Part shown: piece by piece, positions 19,201 through 29,188 of the stretch
Numbering within the stretch: the first letter of the stretch is position 1
Layout: the number at the start of each line of letters is the position of its first letter
Origin: Thermoplasmata archaeon
Lineage (GTDB): Archaea > Thermoplasmatota > Thermoplasmata > RBG-16-68-12 > JAGMCJ01
Assembly (NCBI GenBank): GCA_023136265.1
Contig: JAGLRN010000025.1
Coordinates: 17,668-81,667, forward strand
DNA: 64,000 bases
Direction: 5' to 3'
Program-made: the position numbers and the translations under genes
Notes under the pieces: generated by a model
What the model was told of the DNA's origin: nothing
What the model saw: only the letters and a program-made list of their open reading frames with translations
Database searches by the model: none

Positions 19201-20118
19201 TCATCTGAGTAGAGCGAGGAGCAATGCCTTCTGCGCGTGGAGGCGGTTCTCGGCCTGGTCGAACACGATTGATTGGGGGCCATCGATCACTTCACCGGTT
19301 ATCTCCTGTCCGCGGTGCGCGGGAAGGCAGTGCATTATGAGGCAGTCGGGTGAGGCCAGCGCAACCAACTCCGAGTTCACTTGGTAGTCGCTGAGGGCCT
19401 CGAGCCTCTTCTTGACCTCCCCCTCGTCGCCCATTGAGACCCATACATCCGTATAAATCACGTCGGACTCGTGGACTGCTTCCTTCGGGTCCCTCAGAAT
19501 ATCGCACGTGGACCCTGCTCGCGAAGCCAGCCTTTTAGAATCTTCGACGATGCCCTGATCCGGCTCGTATCCCTCAGGACAGGCAACCGAGATATCGATG
19601 CCGATGAGTGAGCACGCGAGTAGAAGAGAGTTGCATACGTTGTTTCCATCACCGACATAGGTCAGCTTCAGTCCCCTGGGTGTCCTCCTCTCAGTGATCG
19701 TCACGATATCCGCCAGGGCCTGGCAAGGGTGCTCCAGATCGTCGAGTGCATTGATCACCGGGATGGATGAATTGCTCGCCAGATCGAGAACCATCTCGTG
19801 GTCAGAGGCCCTGTAGGCGATGCAATCAACGTACCTGCTCAGTGTTCTCGCCGTGTCTGGAATCGTCTCCCCCCTCCCAAGCTGCATATCCTGCGGATTG
19901 AGGAACAGCGATTTCCCGCCCAGCTGGTTCATTGCGACCTCAAAAGAGACGCGTGTCCGGGTGCTGCTTTTCTCGAATATCAGTGCTAGCGTCTTACCTT
20001 TCAGAACCTCGTCAGTCTCACCTGACCGGCATCCCTTCTTCAGGTCGAGCGCCGACTGAACCAGTTCTGCGAACTCGTCCTCCGCGTCGAGCACCGAGAC
20101 GTAATCCTTTTGCATCAT
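19201..20118 (-). CDS. argF: Ornithine carbamoyltransferase
   Basis: EKSSTRTRVSFEVAMNQLGG, HPCQALADI, CLIMHCLPAHRGQEI signatures. Confidence 0.95.
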   Translation of the reverse strand: MMQKDYVSVLDAEDEFAELVQSALDLKKGCRSGETDEVLKGKTLALIFEKSSTRTRVSFEVAMNQLGGKSLFLNPQDMQLGRGETIPDTARTLSRYVDCIAYRASDHEMVLDLASNSSIPVINALDDLEHPCQALADIVTITERRTPRGLKLTYVGDGNNVCNSLLLACSLIGIDISVACPEGYEPDQGIVEDSKRLASRAGSTCDILRDPKEAVHESDVIYTDVWVSMGDEGEVKKRLEALSDYQVNSELVALASPDCLIMHCLPAHRGQEITGEVIDGPQSIVFDQAENRLHAQKALLLALLR

Positions 20119-20232
20119 CGGGTCCTAGATGTCACAGGCTAACAATAAGTTTTCGACACGACAGAGAATATCGGCATTGATAACACAATACAAATCCTTA
20201 TATGATTTCAAGTGTTCGGAAAGACCCGAGGA

Positions 20233-20805
20233 ATGAGCATTGGGGGAATCCCTTTGAAAAAGAAGATGAAGATGAAGATATGCATGGTCGGCGAAGGTGC
20301 AGTTGGAAAGACCAGCCTGATTCGAAGGTTCGTTCTCGATGAGTTCGACGACAAGTATCTCCAGACCCTGGGGACCAAGGTCTCCAAGAAGGAAATCGTT
20401 GTGGACGTCAAGGAAAAGGATGTGGAGCTTCAGATCGACATGACGATATGGGACATAATGGGTCAGAAAGGATTCCGAGAACTCCTGAAGGAAGCGTATT
20501 TCTACGGAGCCAAAGGCGTAATCGCGGTCTGTGATATGACCCGTAAGGACACGCTTTCCGAGCTGGACGACTGGATCGAGGGAGTCTACAGCGTGACCGG
20601 GAGGGTTCCGATAGAGTTCCTCGCGAACAAGGTTGATCTGAAAGATGATGTGGCCATCGACGAGAATGACCTAGAACAGGCAAGCCGGGCCTACGACTCA
20701 AGGTTCTTCTACACGAGCGCCAAGACCGGTGAGAACGTAGAGGACGCGTTCAAGGAGCTGGCCGAAAAGATATCCCGCACGAAGCTGGGAGAGCTCGAGG
20801 ACTAG
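20233..20805 (+). CDS. Ras/Rab-like small GTPase, paralog 1 (Gln in G3)
   Basis: G1 GEGAVGKTS, G3 WDIMGQKGF, G4 NKVD, G5 TSAKTG; no C-terminal prenylation Cys. Confidence 0.92.
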   Translation: MSIGGIPLKKKMKMKICMVGEGAVGKTSLIRRFVLDEFDDKYLQTLGTKVSKKEIVVDVKEKDVELQIDMTIWDIMGQKGFRELLKEAYFYGAKGVIAVCDMTRKDTLSELDDWIEGVYSVTGRVPIEFLANKVDLKDDVAIDENDLEQASRAYDSRFFYTSAKTGENVEDAFKELAEKISRTKLGELED

Positions 20806-20886
20806 TATCAACGCTGATAATCTCGTAGAAACCTATATCTGAGAACTTCCGTCTTTTTCAACCGCATCCATAGGGGATGGTGACAG

Positions 20887-21435
20887 ATGTTCGAAAGTAG
20901 CGACACCATGAAAATGAAGATATGCTTGGTGGGCGAGGGAGCGGTCGGCAAGACGAGCCTCATCAGGAAATATGTGCTCGATGAGTTTGATGACAGGTAC
21001 ATATCCACTCTGGGAGCGAAGATCACGAAGAAGGAACTGATGTTTGAATACCCAGACAATGGCGGCGAGCTTCGAATTGACATGACGATATGGGACATCA
21101 TGGGAGAGAAGGGCTTCCGCGAACTGCTCAAAGAAGCGTATTTCCACGGTGCACAGGGGGTCCTCGCGGTCTGCGATGTTACAAGGAAGAACACTCTACC
21201 TGAACTAGAAAGCTGGATAGCCGCTATCGAGACTGTCACCGGAAAGATACCTATCCGGTTCCTGGCCAACAAGGCGGACCTAAAGGACCAACTCACATTC
21301 ACTGAGAGTGAATTACGCGAAATGAGTGCCAAGTATCAGTCTGCCTACCTTTTCACAAGCGCCAAGACGGGCGACAATGTGGACAAGGCCTTCATCGAGA
21401 TTGCCGACGCAATCGCGAAGAGAAAGGTCGCCTAG
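20887..21435 (+). CDS. Ras/Rab-like small GTPase, paralog 2 (Glu in G3)
   Basis: GEGAVGKTS, WDIMGEKGF, NKAD, TSAKTG. Confidence 0.92.
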   Translation: MFESSDTMKMKICLVGEGAVGKTSLIRKYVLDEFDDRYISTLGAKITKKELMFEYPDNGGELRIDMTIWDIMGEKGFRELLKEAYFHGAQGVLAVCDVTRKNTLPELESWIAAIETVTGKIPIRFLANKADLKDQLTFTESELREMSAKYQSAYLFTSAKTGDNVDKAFIEIADAIAKRKVA

Positions 21436-21528
21436 TCTGAGAATACAGACTGATAATCAACATTGATAGCCGTACAAGAAGTGCTATTTATCGTGCGGAT
21501 TATTCGTAGAGGCGAAGGAGGCACCAAA

Positions 21529-22077
21529 ATGAGTGACGTCAGAAACATCAAGATGAAGGTCTGTCTCATTGGAGAGTTTGCCGTCGGCAAGACGAGTCTG
21601 ATACAGAGATATGTCTACGACACTTTCAGTGATAGGTACATACAGACGATTGGTGCGAAGATCACGAAAAAGGCCCTATTGCTCCAATATCCTGAGCGGA
21701 ACACGAATCTTGATGTCGACCTAACGCTTTGGGACATCATGGGGGAGAAGGGGTTCCGAGAGCTCCTCAAAGAGGCGTACTTCTACGGCGCCCAGGGTCT
21801 CTTGGCGGTTTGCGATATGACAAGGGAAGACACGTACTACGAACTCCCCACGTGGATCAGCGCTGTAGAGAGAATAGCAGGATCCGTTCCCATTGTCTTC
21901 TTGGGAAACAAGGTGGATCTCACGGAGTCCAAGACCGTAGAGGAAAACGACATGAAGATGATCGGAGATTCCTACGACTCGTCATATCTTCTGACAAGCG
22001 CGAGAACGGGAAGGAACGTGGAGACCGCATTCATGAGAATCGCAGACAAAATCGCGGGAAAGGATGTCCTTGCATAG
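21529..22077 (+). CDS. Ras/Rab-like small GTPase, paralog 3 (Glu in G3)
   Basis: GEFAVGKTS, WDIMGEKGF, NKVD, TSARTG; ATG at 21529. Confidence 0.91.
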   Translation: MSDVRNIKMKVCLIGEFAVGKTSLIQRYVYDTFSDRYIQTIGAKITKKALLLQYPERNTNLDVDLTLWDIMGEKGFRELLKEAYFYGAQGLLAVCDMTREDTYYELPTWISAVERIAGSVPIVFLGNKVDLTESKTVEENDMKMIGDSYDSSYLLTSARTGRNVETAFMRIADKIAGKDVLA

Positions 22078-22118
22078 GCTTCATTCTCAATCTCGATAAT
22101 TGCGGGGTAGGGTTCTTA

Positions 22119-22703
22119 ATGGCGTCTTCAGATGTGTTTCCTGCAATGTCTCTGGAATCGAAGGACCTCGAGATAGTGAAGACGAAGATCTGCCTTGTCG
22201 GAGAGGCGGCAGTAGGCAAGACCAGCCTGATTCGGAGGTATGTCCTTGACATGTTCGAGGATCTCTACATAGCTACGCTGGGAGCCAAGGTAACGAAGAA
22301 AGGCTTGCTGCTCCCGAAGCTCGATGGCGGCAACGACATTAAGGTCAACCTGATGATCTGGGACATCATGGGAGAGAAGGGGTTCCGAGAACTCCTCAAG
22401 GAAGCTTACTTCCATGGAGCTCAGGGCATACTGGCAGTCTGTGATGTCACCCGAAAGGACACGCTCCTGGAACTGAAGAACTGGATCGACTCGGTCACCA
22501 AGGTCACCGGCGAAGTCCCCGTAAGGTTCGTTGCCAACAAGATCGACTTGAAGGATGAGGCGCAGTTCGGAGAGGACGATGTGAGGGAGCTGAGCGAGGA
22601 AATAGGTTCATCCTACCTCATGACCAGTGCAATGACTGGAGACGGAGTGGAGCAAGTTTTCGAGGAGATCGCGAGACTCATCGTGAAGAACATTGAGAGA
22701 TAA
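22119..22703 (+). CDS. Ras/Rab-like small GTPase, paralog 4 (Glu in G3, SAM in G5)
   Basis: GEAAVGKTS, WDIMGEKGF, NKID, TSAMTG; ATG at 22119. Confidence 0.91.
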   Translation: MASSDVFPAMSLESKDLEIVKTKICLVGEAAVGKTSLIRRYVLDMFEDLYIATLGAKVTKKGLLLPKLDGGNDIKVNLMIWDIMGEKGFRELLKEAYFHGAQGILAVCDVTRKDTLLELKNWIDSVTKVTGEVPVRFVANKIDLKDEAQFGEDDVRELSEEIGSSYLMTSAMTGDGVEQVFEEIARLIVKNIER

Positions 22704-22843
22704 TCCTCCAGAGTCTCTTTTCTTCGTTCTGTGGTTCGAGAAATCATCTTGCCAGAGTCCGCCGTTCATATACAAACATTTAAGAGGGTGCAGAATTTAT
22801 ATCAGAATTGCCTAGGTATGAGTGCATCCAGATTGGTGAATCG

Positions 22844-24829
22844 ATGAGTGGGGAGCCTACGAACTCTTCAGATGATGAGGACTTGCCTCCGATAGATGAG
22901 TGGATGGTGGGTCAGGACATCGGGTCCACTGCGGAGATTGAGATACCTTCAAGCCTCGTGGAACAGGTGATAGGTCAGGACGAGTCCGTTGTGGTCATCA
23001 AGAAAGCCGCAGAGCAGAAAAGGCATGTGATGCTCATAGGCGATCCAGGGACTGGAAAGTCGATGCTCGCCAACTCCATGGTAGAGCTGCTCTCAAAGGA
23101 GGAACTCCAGGACATTCTCGTCTATCACAATCCGGAGGACCCCAACGAGCCTAGGATAAGGGTAGTGCCCGCTGGCAAGGGAAAGGAGATAGTGAGTGCC
23201 CAGAAAGCGGAGGCCATGCAGAGAAGGGAGCAAAAAGCCTCTCTAATGATGACCATCATGTTCATAATCGTGGGGCTGGCCGTGATGCTCTCCATAAGGT
23301 ACGATTCTGCCACTGGAGCTATCTCCATCGACCCCACACCCCTGATGATAGGCATCTTGATAGCATTCCTGATTTTTATGTTCTCCAGATACACTGGACA
23401 TAGGCAGGAAGCTCAGATGATACCCAAACTGCTGGTGTCCCACGATCCTGATGATCTTCCGCCTTTCATCGATGCCACAGGATCTCATGCCGGCGCTCTT
23501 CTTGGAGATGTTAAGCACGATCCCTTCCAGTCGGGCGGTCTGGAGACGCCGTCTCACGACAGAGTGGACGCAGGTGCAATCCACCGCGCCCACAAGGGCG
23601 TTCTCTTCCTCGATGAGATCAACATGCTAAGGTTGGAGAGCCAGCAGAGCCTGCTTACCGCCTTGCAGGAGAAGAAGTTCAGCATAGTCGGTCAGAGCGA
23701 GAGAAGCTCTGGAGCCATGGTGAAGACGGAAGCGGTGCCTTGCGATTTCATACTCGTGGCGGCTGGGAATCTGGATGCGGTCTCTGGCATGCATCCCGCC
23801 CTGAGGTCCAGAATAAGAGGCTACGGCTACGAGGTCTATATGAAGAGCATCATGAACGACACGCATAGCAACAGAGTGAAGCTCATCAGATTCGTAGCGC
23901 AAGAAGTGTCCAAAGACAAGAAGATCCCTCACTTCGATAAGGGTGCCGTCACCGAGATCCTCCGAGAGGCGAGAAGGCGGAGCGGGAGGAAGGGAAGGCT
24001 GACCTTGCGCTTGAGAGAGCTGGGCGGCCTCATCCGAGTCGCTGGGGACATCGCCACAGAGGATAAGGCTCCGCTCGTCACAGCCGATCACGTTTACAGA
24101 GGAAAGAAGATTGCCAGGTCGCTCGAGCAGCAGATCGCAGACAGGATAATAGAAGACAGGAAGATGTACGCCACATCCATGGTCGAGGGAGAGGCTGTCG
24201 GAGTTGTCAACGGTCTGGCGGTCCTGCACGGTGCAAGCGGCATGGTGGAATTCTCCGGCATCCTTCTTCCGATTGTGGCTGAGGTGACTCCAGCCCAGAC
24301 GAAGGACGGCGGGAAGATAATCGCAACGGGGAAGCTGGGAGAGATAGCCAGAGAATCCGTGCAGAACGTGTCCGCCCTAATCAAGAAGTTCACGGGCCAG
24401 GACATAAGTAATCACGATATTCACGTTCAGTTCGTCGGAAGCAGTGAAGGAACAGAAGGGGATTCCGCTTCCATATCGGTTGCCACGGCTGTGATATCCG
24501 CACTTGAGGATGTGGAGGTCGACCAGAGCGTCGGAATGACAGGGTCGCTGAGCGTCAGAGGGCAGGTCCTTCCGGTTGGTGCCGTGACGGCCAAGATAGA
24601 GGCGGCTGCAGAGATGGGTCTCAAGAAGGTAATCATTCCCAAGTCCAATATGAAGGATGTCCTGCTGGAGGACAAGTACATAGGGGAGATCGAAGTGATC
24701 CCAGTCGAGACGCTCAAGGATGTTCTAGTGCACGCGCTCGTCGGAAAGAGGAAGGAGGGTCTTCTGGAGAAACTGGCTGCGTTGGTCTCGAAATCGACGA
24801 CACCGATCGATAGAGCCATTCCCCAATAA
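22844..24829 (+). CDS. lonB: Archaeal membrane-bound Lon protease (LonB type)
   Basis: Walker [13 protein letters not shown], two TM helices inserted in AAA domain, FLDEINMLR, catalytic region [13 protein letters not shown] and [21 protein letters not shown]. Confidence 0.95.
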   Translation: MSGEPTNSSDDEDLPPIDEWMVGQDIGSTAEIEIPSSLVEQVIGQDESVVVIKKAAEQKRHVMLIGDPGTGKSMLANSMVELLSKEELQDILVYHNPEDPNEPRIRVVPAGKGKEIVSAQKAEAMQRREQKASLMMTIMFIIVGLAVMLSIRYDSATGAISIDPTPLMIGILIAFLIFMFSRYTGHRQEAQMIPKLLVSHDPDDLPPFIDATGSHAGALLGDVKHDPFQSGGLETPSHDRVDAGAIHRAHKGVLFLDEINMLRLESQQSLLTALQEKKFSIVGQSERSSGAMVKTEAVPCDFILVAAGNLDAVSGMHPALRSRIRGYGYEVYMKSIMNDTHSNRVKLIRFVAQEVSKDKKIPHFDKGAVTEILREARRRSGRKGRLTLRLRELGGLIRVAGDIATEDKAPLVTADHVYRGKKIARSLEQQIADRIIEDRKMYATSMVEGEAVGVVNGLAVLHGASGMVEFSGILLPIVAEVTPAQTKDGGKIIATGKLGEIARESVQNVSALIKKFTGQDISNHDIHVQFVGSSEGTEGDSASISVATAVISALEDVEVDQSVGMTGSLSVRGQVLPVGAVTAKIEAAAEMGLKKVIIPKSNMKDVLLEDKYIGEIEVIPVETLKDVLVHALVGKRKEGLLEKLAALVSKSTTPIDRAIPQ

Positions 24830-24841
24830 GAAGGGGTTCAT

Positions 24842-24994
24842 TTGAGCCAGACGGAAAGCTGCGACGAATATGCCTTTCACAAGGAATTGGACAGCGATCT
24901 CGACGACGAATCTTGCGAGCATTGCTCGAAGTACCTGACAGTCTACTGCCCCCACATAGATGAGTTCTTTGAGGAGGGTTTCGATGAGGACTGA
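24842..24994 (+). CDS. Small Cys/His protein (50 aa), putative zinc-binding
   Basis: TTG-initiated MSQTESCDEYAFHKELDSDLDDESCEHCSKYLTVYCPHIDEFFEEGFDED*; sits between lonB and nadM, 3' end overlaps nadM start. Below ORF-track cutoff. Confidence 0.6.
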   Translation: MSQTESCDEYAFHKELDSDLDDESCEHCSKYLTVYCPHIDEFFEEGFDED

Positions 24995-25538
24995 CTCATG
25001 GCCACTCTTCATTGGCAGATTTCAACCTTTCCACAGAGGACACCTGGCCATGGTGAAACTGATACTAGAAGAACACGGCGGTATCAGGTTCGGAATAGGG
25101 AGTTCCCAGTACAAGGATACTGAGAAGAACCCCTTCTCATTTGAGGAGAGGGCCGTGATGATAAGGTCAACGATGGAGAAGGAGGGGTTCGAGGATTACG
25201 GGATCGTGGCAATTGAGGACTTGCACAACGACAAACTGTGGGTCGACCAATTTGCGGATCTCGTCCCTGACCTGCAGGTTGTCTACTCGAATGACCCACT
25301 GACAATCAGACTCCTCCAGGAAAGGGGCTTTGACGCGAGGGTCATGCCCCTGGTGGAGAGGGACGCGCTCTCAGGAACCGAGGTCAGAAAGCGCATGCTG
25401 GAGGACAGAGACTGGGAGGCACTGGTTCCTCCCACTGTTCGAGACGTCCTCGTCGAAGTGGATGGACCCGAGAGAATCCGAAGAACAGCCGGGGAGACCT
25501 CAGATACAGACGAGGACCAGAAGCACGGAGACGGATAG
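24984..25538 (+). CDS. nadM: Nicotinamide-nucleotide adenylyltransferase
   Basis: FIGRFQPFHRGHLAMVK, GIGSSQYKDTEKNPFSFEER, SGTEVRKRM. Confidence 0.92.
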   Translation: MRTDSWPLFIGRFQPFHRGHLAMVKLILEEHGGIRFGIGSSQYKDTEKNPFSFEERAVMIRSTMEKEGFEDYGIVAIEDLHNDKLWVDQFADLVPDLQVVYSNDPLTIRLLQERGFDARVMPLVERDALSGTEVRKRMLEDRDWEALVPPTVRDVLVEVDGPERIRRTAGETSDTDEDQKHGDG

Positions 25539-25952
25539 ACCCGCGAGTATCAGGTGAGATCTTCTCCTTCTCGATTGCCTGGGTCTTCTAGCTCTGCGGA
25601 ACGGAGCGATCCTCTTGCTGTTCCGAGGCACGACGTAGACCCCCTCGCCATCGGTCACGTCCAGGGAGATATGGCTCACGAATCCCACAACGATGGAGAT
25701 GAGGAGGAGACCCGTCCACACGTCACCAGCCACAACCGCGATTGCGACACAAATAGCGGAGAGCAGTGACGTCGTGAAGAAGGAATGAATCGCCGAAGAC
25801 CTCTTCTCATCAGAGCGATGGTCCAAGTCGACAAGAATGGACACGATGGCCGCGTAGAAAGTGAACTCGTTGATGCCTTGGCCGACCAGTGGGAAGCTAA
25901 CCAGTCCCTGAACCGCGGCCGCGAATAGAACATGAATGAGGAGAGTGGGCAT
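25500..25952 (-). CDS. Membrane protein, YdjM/DUF457-like
   Basis: MPTLLIHVLFAAAVQG...SILVDLDH...HSFFTT...GFVSHISLDVTDGEGVYVV; several hydrophobic helices. Confidence 0.65.
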   Translation of the reverse strand: MPTLLIHVLFAAAVQGLVSFPLVGQGINEFTFYAAIVSILVDLDHRSDEKRSSAIHSFFTTSLLSAICVAIAVVAGDVWTGLLLISIVVGFVSHISLDVTDGEGVYVVPRNSKRIAPFRRARRPRQSRRRRSHLILAGLSVSVLLVLVCI

Positions 25953-25956
25953 GCGA

Positions 25957-27660
25957 TCACCCCACGAACAGGATTATGAGAGGGAAAATCAGACAACCCA
26001 TCAAGTGGACTCTCTTGACGCCGACCAGAGGCGGAATCATCCCAAGACACGTGGCAAGGAAAGCGATCACCAGTCCGAGGATCCCGCTCAATAGGAAGAC
26101 CATCCCGACCAGAAGGATCATGATCGTGTAGACCAGCTTCCTGTAGTCCAGATCTGAGCAGGCAAGAGCGAACCTCCGCCCAATCTTCTTCGTGAGGATG
26201 AAGCCCACACACGCTGCAATGACTCCCGAAAGGAGAAGAGTCGCCATTGCCAGAGGAACGAGCTCGATCTCGGTCCACGGCACGAGAGCGTCACCCAACT
26301 CGCTTATCATTGCATTCATGACACCGCTCCTTGCCCTGAGCAACACAAAGAGCGCCAGAAGTGTGAAGAAGCAGCTGGATGTGTTCACCGCCGAGACCGC
26401 GACAATGAAATCCCTCTCCGAATCATCCTTCTTGTCCCGATCGTCCAGCATCTTGGCAATCACAGTCGCCGTTGCGTTGCTGATTCCAGGAAACCAGCCC
26501 GCGACGCATCCCGCCACTGCACCCTTCAGACCTGAGGAGAAACGACCGCGGAAGAGCTCTCCTTCGCTGATCTCCACGCATTGCTCAGGGATTCCGGTGT
26601 TCCTCGCAAGACTCAGAATCAGTGTGGAAAGCCCGAACAACCCAGTGAAGAGAGGGAAGAGGCCGACGGAGCTTTTGTCGATAACGAGTGAAGGGAAAGG
26701 GAACCAGTTGGTTCCAAAGAGGCCGGTCGAAAGAACGACGTATCCCAATAGCCCGGAGACCAGAAACACGCCGAGTGCCCAGATCTTAGTCAGAAGGGCC
26801 TGTCGATACGAGGGAGATGGCTCAACAATCCCCGCTACGTACGCCTTGTCGCCCTCCTTGAGTCTGCACGGTGACTCGAACTCCAATCTCACCGATCCAT
26901 TCCCATTCGAAAGCAGGGCGAATCGAGACTTTCGCCTCAGAATCGTTCCCTCAACAACGACCGCCTTCCAGAAGTGATGCGAGGATGGGGTCCCTGTCCC
27001 CGCTCCTACGAGTTCATGCATCCGCCGGAATTCCCGCTCGTCTCTCAGTATGCCGCCAGAAGTGCAGCGGAGCATGGGCTTGCATCTTTCCATTCTCGTC
27101 CGCTCACTCACGATAAGCAGGGCGACGACCGTCACGAGTATGAGCGGTATCGACCACGAGAGCTTCTCGTAGACGTGAAGCGGACTTCCCATCAGAAACC
27201 TGGCAGGGAACATCAGGCACAGGAAGAAGAACAGTGCAACCAAGCTCCCGAATGCGGACAGGAGGACCGCTTCGTATCCTCTGCCCTTCAGCAGCATTCT
27301 GTGACCTGGCAGGACGGAGAGTGCTGTGTCCGCATCAGGCGCGCCAAGAAACACAGATGGTATGTAGTCGAGGAATGTGTGCGAAACCGCGTTGGCGATG
27401 ATGACGCAGCATATCAGGATGAGGATGTCTGCGTATGTTGGTTCGGCCCAGCCAACGAGAAAGGTGACGAGGGTGGTCAGCTGAGTGTGGAGAGCCACGA
27501 AGGAGGCGGCAACGAGATTCACGTGGATGCCAGGAGTCAAGCCTGTGATCACTCCGAGCGCCGTGCCAACCATTGAGAGGAGGACAACGCACAGCACAAG
27601 CAAGACTGGTTCCATCAGCTTAGTATCGAGGGATTCCAGCTTAACCCTGATTGAAAACAC
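25957..27660 (-). CDS. TctA/DUF112-like multi-TM membrane protein with inserted soluble segment
   Basis: GVITGLTPGIHVN and GWFPGISNATATVIAK TctA-like repeats, >10 hydrophobic segments; start probably at MEPVLLVLC (downstream of 27660). Confidence 0.7.
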   Translation of the reverse strand: MFSIRVKLESLDTKLMEPVLLVLCVVLLSMVGTALGVITGLTPGIHVNLVAASFVALHTQLTTLVTFLVGWAEPTYADILILICCVIIANAVSHTFLDYIPSVFLGAPDADTALSVLPGHRMLLKGRGYEAVLLSAFGSLVALFFFLCLMFPARFLMGSPLHVYEKLSWSIPLILVTVVALLIVSERTRMERCKPMLRCTSGGILRDEREFRRMHELVGAGTGTPSSHHFWKAVVVEGTILRRKSRFALLSNGNGSVRLEFESPCRLKEGDKAYVAGIVEPSPSYRQALLTKIWALGVFLVSGLLGYVVLSTGLFGTNWFPFPSLVIDKSSVGLFPLFTGLFGLSTLILSLARNTGIPEQCVEISEGELFRGRFSSGLKGAVAGCVAGWFPGISNATATVIAKMLDDRDKKDDSERDFIVAVSAVNTSSCFFTLLALFVLLRARSGVMNAMISELGDALVPWTEIELVPLAMATLLLSGVIAACVGFILTKKIGRRFALACSDLDYRKLVYTIMILLVGMVFLLSGILGLVIAFLATCLGMIPPLVGVKRVHLMGCLIFPLIILFVG

Positions 27661-27766
27661 ACTTGTCCGATTGTCTCACATCGAACCTGTATTCCGGAAC
27701 CGTTTGACAGCTGGACGTTTTGTTCAGGAAAGACCTTTAATATCCATTGGCCAATCGTGTTTCAGG

Positions 27767-29182
27767 ATGCACTACCTCGCGAGGAAGCTGTCGGAAGAGA
27801 TGCTGAAGAAGAGGGAAGTCCTTATTGTCACTCACATAGACGCCGATGGAATCACCGCGGGCTCCATTGCCCACAGTTCCCTCACGCGAGCAGGAATCGA
27901 CCACGACATTCTGTTCGTGAAGAGCCTTGACGATGAGGCGGTCGGAAGAATCCTCGAACGAAGCCCTGAGTTCGTGTGGTTCACAGACATCGGTGCCGGC
28001 AGTTACGACCTGATCTCCGAGATTCCAGGAATCGTCACCGATCATCACGTCCCATCGGAATCGTTCGCTGGATGCAGCAGCGGTCGTCTGCTTCCCCCAA
28101 TCCGGGCCGAAGGGCCCAATATGTTGAACCCACACTTGTACGGCCTGGATGGTGCTCTGGACTTGAGCGGAGCGGGAGTAACGTACATCCTCGCGAAGGA
28201 GATGAGCAGCGAGAATGTGCACCTTTCTGGTCTGGCGGTCGTGGGTGCAGTTGGAGATATGCAGGACCAGAACCACAGGCGGCTCATCGGTTCGAACAGG
28301 AGAATACTCAGAGACGCTGAGGAATACGGCTCTGTGAGAATCGATACGGACATCCGGTACTTCGGCAGAGAGACTCGCCCCGTGACCAGGCTCCTCAAGT
28401 ACTCGACCGACCCGTTATTGCCTGGCCTCAACGGCAACCACAGTGCTTGCGTTAGGTTCCTTGAAGAGATCGGGATACCCGTCAAGGCAGGAGATGAGTG
28501 GAGATGCTGGTCCGATCTGAGCTCCTCTGAGAAGCAGAGCCTTGTCTCTGCTCTCGTGACACTGTTGCTGGAATCGGGTCTAGGCCGTGAGCACATCGAG
28601 AGAATCGTGGGGGAGTGCTACACGCTCGTTCGAGAAAAGGAGGGATCGGTCCTCCGCGACGCAAAGGAGTTCGCCACGCTGTTGAATTCTTGTGGCAGAT
28701 ATGACAAGGCAGAGGTCGGCATGGAAATCTGTCTCGGGAACAGAGAGGAGAGCCTCGATGAGGCACTCGGTCTGCTCCGGACGCACAGGAAGTATCTCGT
28801 CGAATCCCTCGAAGTGGCTGCCGACATGGGAATCATCGTGTTGGACCATCTCCAGTATTTTCATGGAGGAACAAGAATAAAAGACACGGTCATCGGAATC
28901 ACGGCGGGGATCATGATGTCCTCTCCCGAGGTTGACAAGTCGCGTCCTCTCTTCGCCTTCGCGCATTCAGACGAGGGAGTGAAGGTCTCTGCCAGAGCAA
29001 CGAAGTCCCTCGTTTCGAGGGGTCTTGACCTTTCCGTTGTCATGAGGGAAGCCGCCGAAACTATGGGCGGGGCGGGAGGAGGTCACAATATCGCCGCCGG
29101 TGCGACCATCCCGTACAACAGAGAAGATGAGTTTCTCGAACTGGCGCAGAACATCATTATGAACCAAATGAGACCCGAGTGA
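27767..29182 (+). CDS. DHH/DHHA1 phosphoesterase, RecJ-like
   Basis: VTHIDADGITAGSIA, TDHHVP, C-terminal GGAGGGHNIAAGATIP; ATG at 27767. Confidence 0.88.
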   Translation: MHYLARKLSEEMLKKREVLIVTHIDADGITAGSIAHSSLTRAGIDHDILFVKSLDDEAVGRILERSPEFVWFTDIGAGSYDLISEIPGIVTDHHVPSESFAGCSSGRLLPPIRAEGPNMLNPHLYGLDGALDLSGAGVTYILAKEMSSENVHLSGLAVVGAVGDMQDQNHRRLIGSNRRILRDAEEYGSVRIDTDIRYFGRETRPVTRLLKYSTDPLLPGLNGNHSACVRFLEEIGIPVKAGDEWRCWSDLSSSEKQSLVSALVTLLLESGLGREHIERIVGECYTLVREKEGSVLRDAKEFATLLNSCGRYDKAEVGMEICLGNREESLDEALGLLRTHRKYLVESLEVAADMGIIVLDHLQYFHGGTRIKDTVIGITAGIMMSSPEVDKSRPLFAFAHSDEGVKVSARATKSLVSRGLDLSVVMREAAETMGGAGGGHNIAAGATIPYNREDEFLELAQNIIMNQMRPE

Positions 29183-29188
29183 GGCTCC

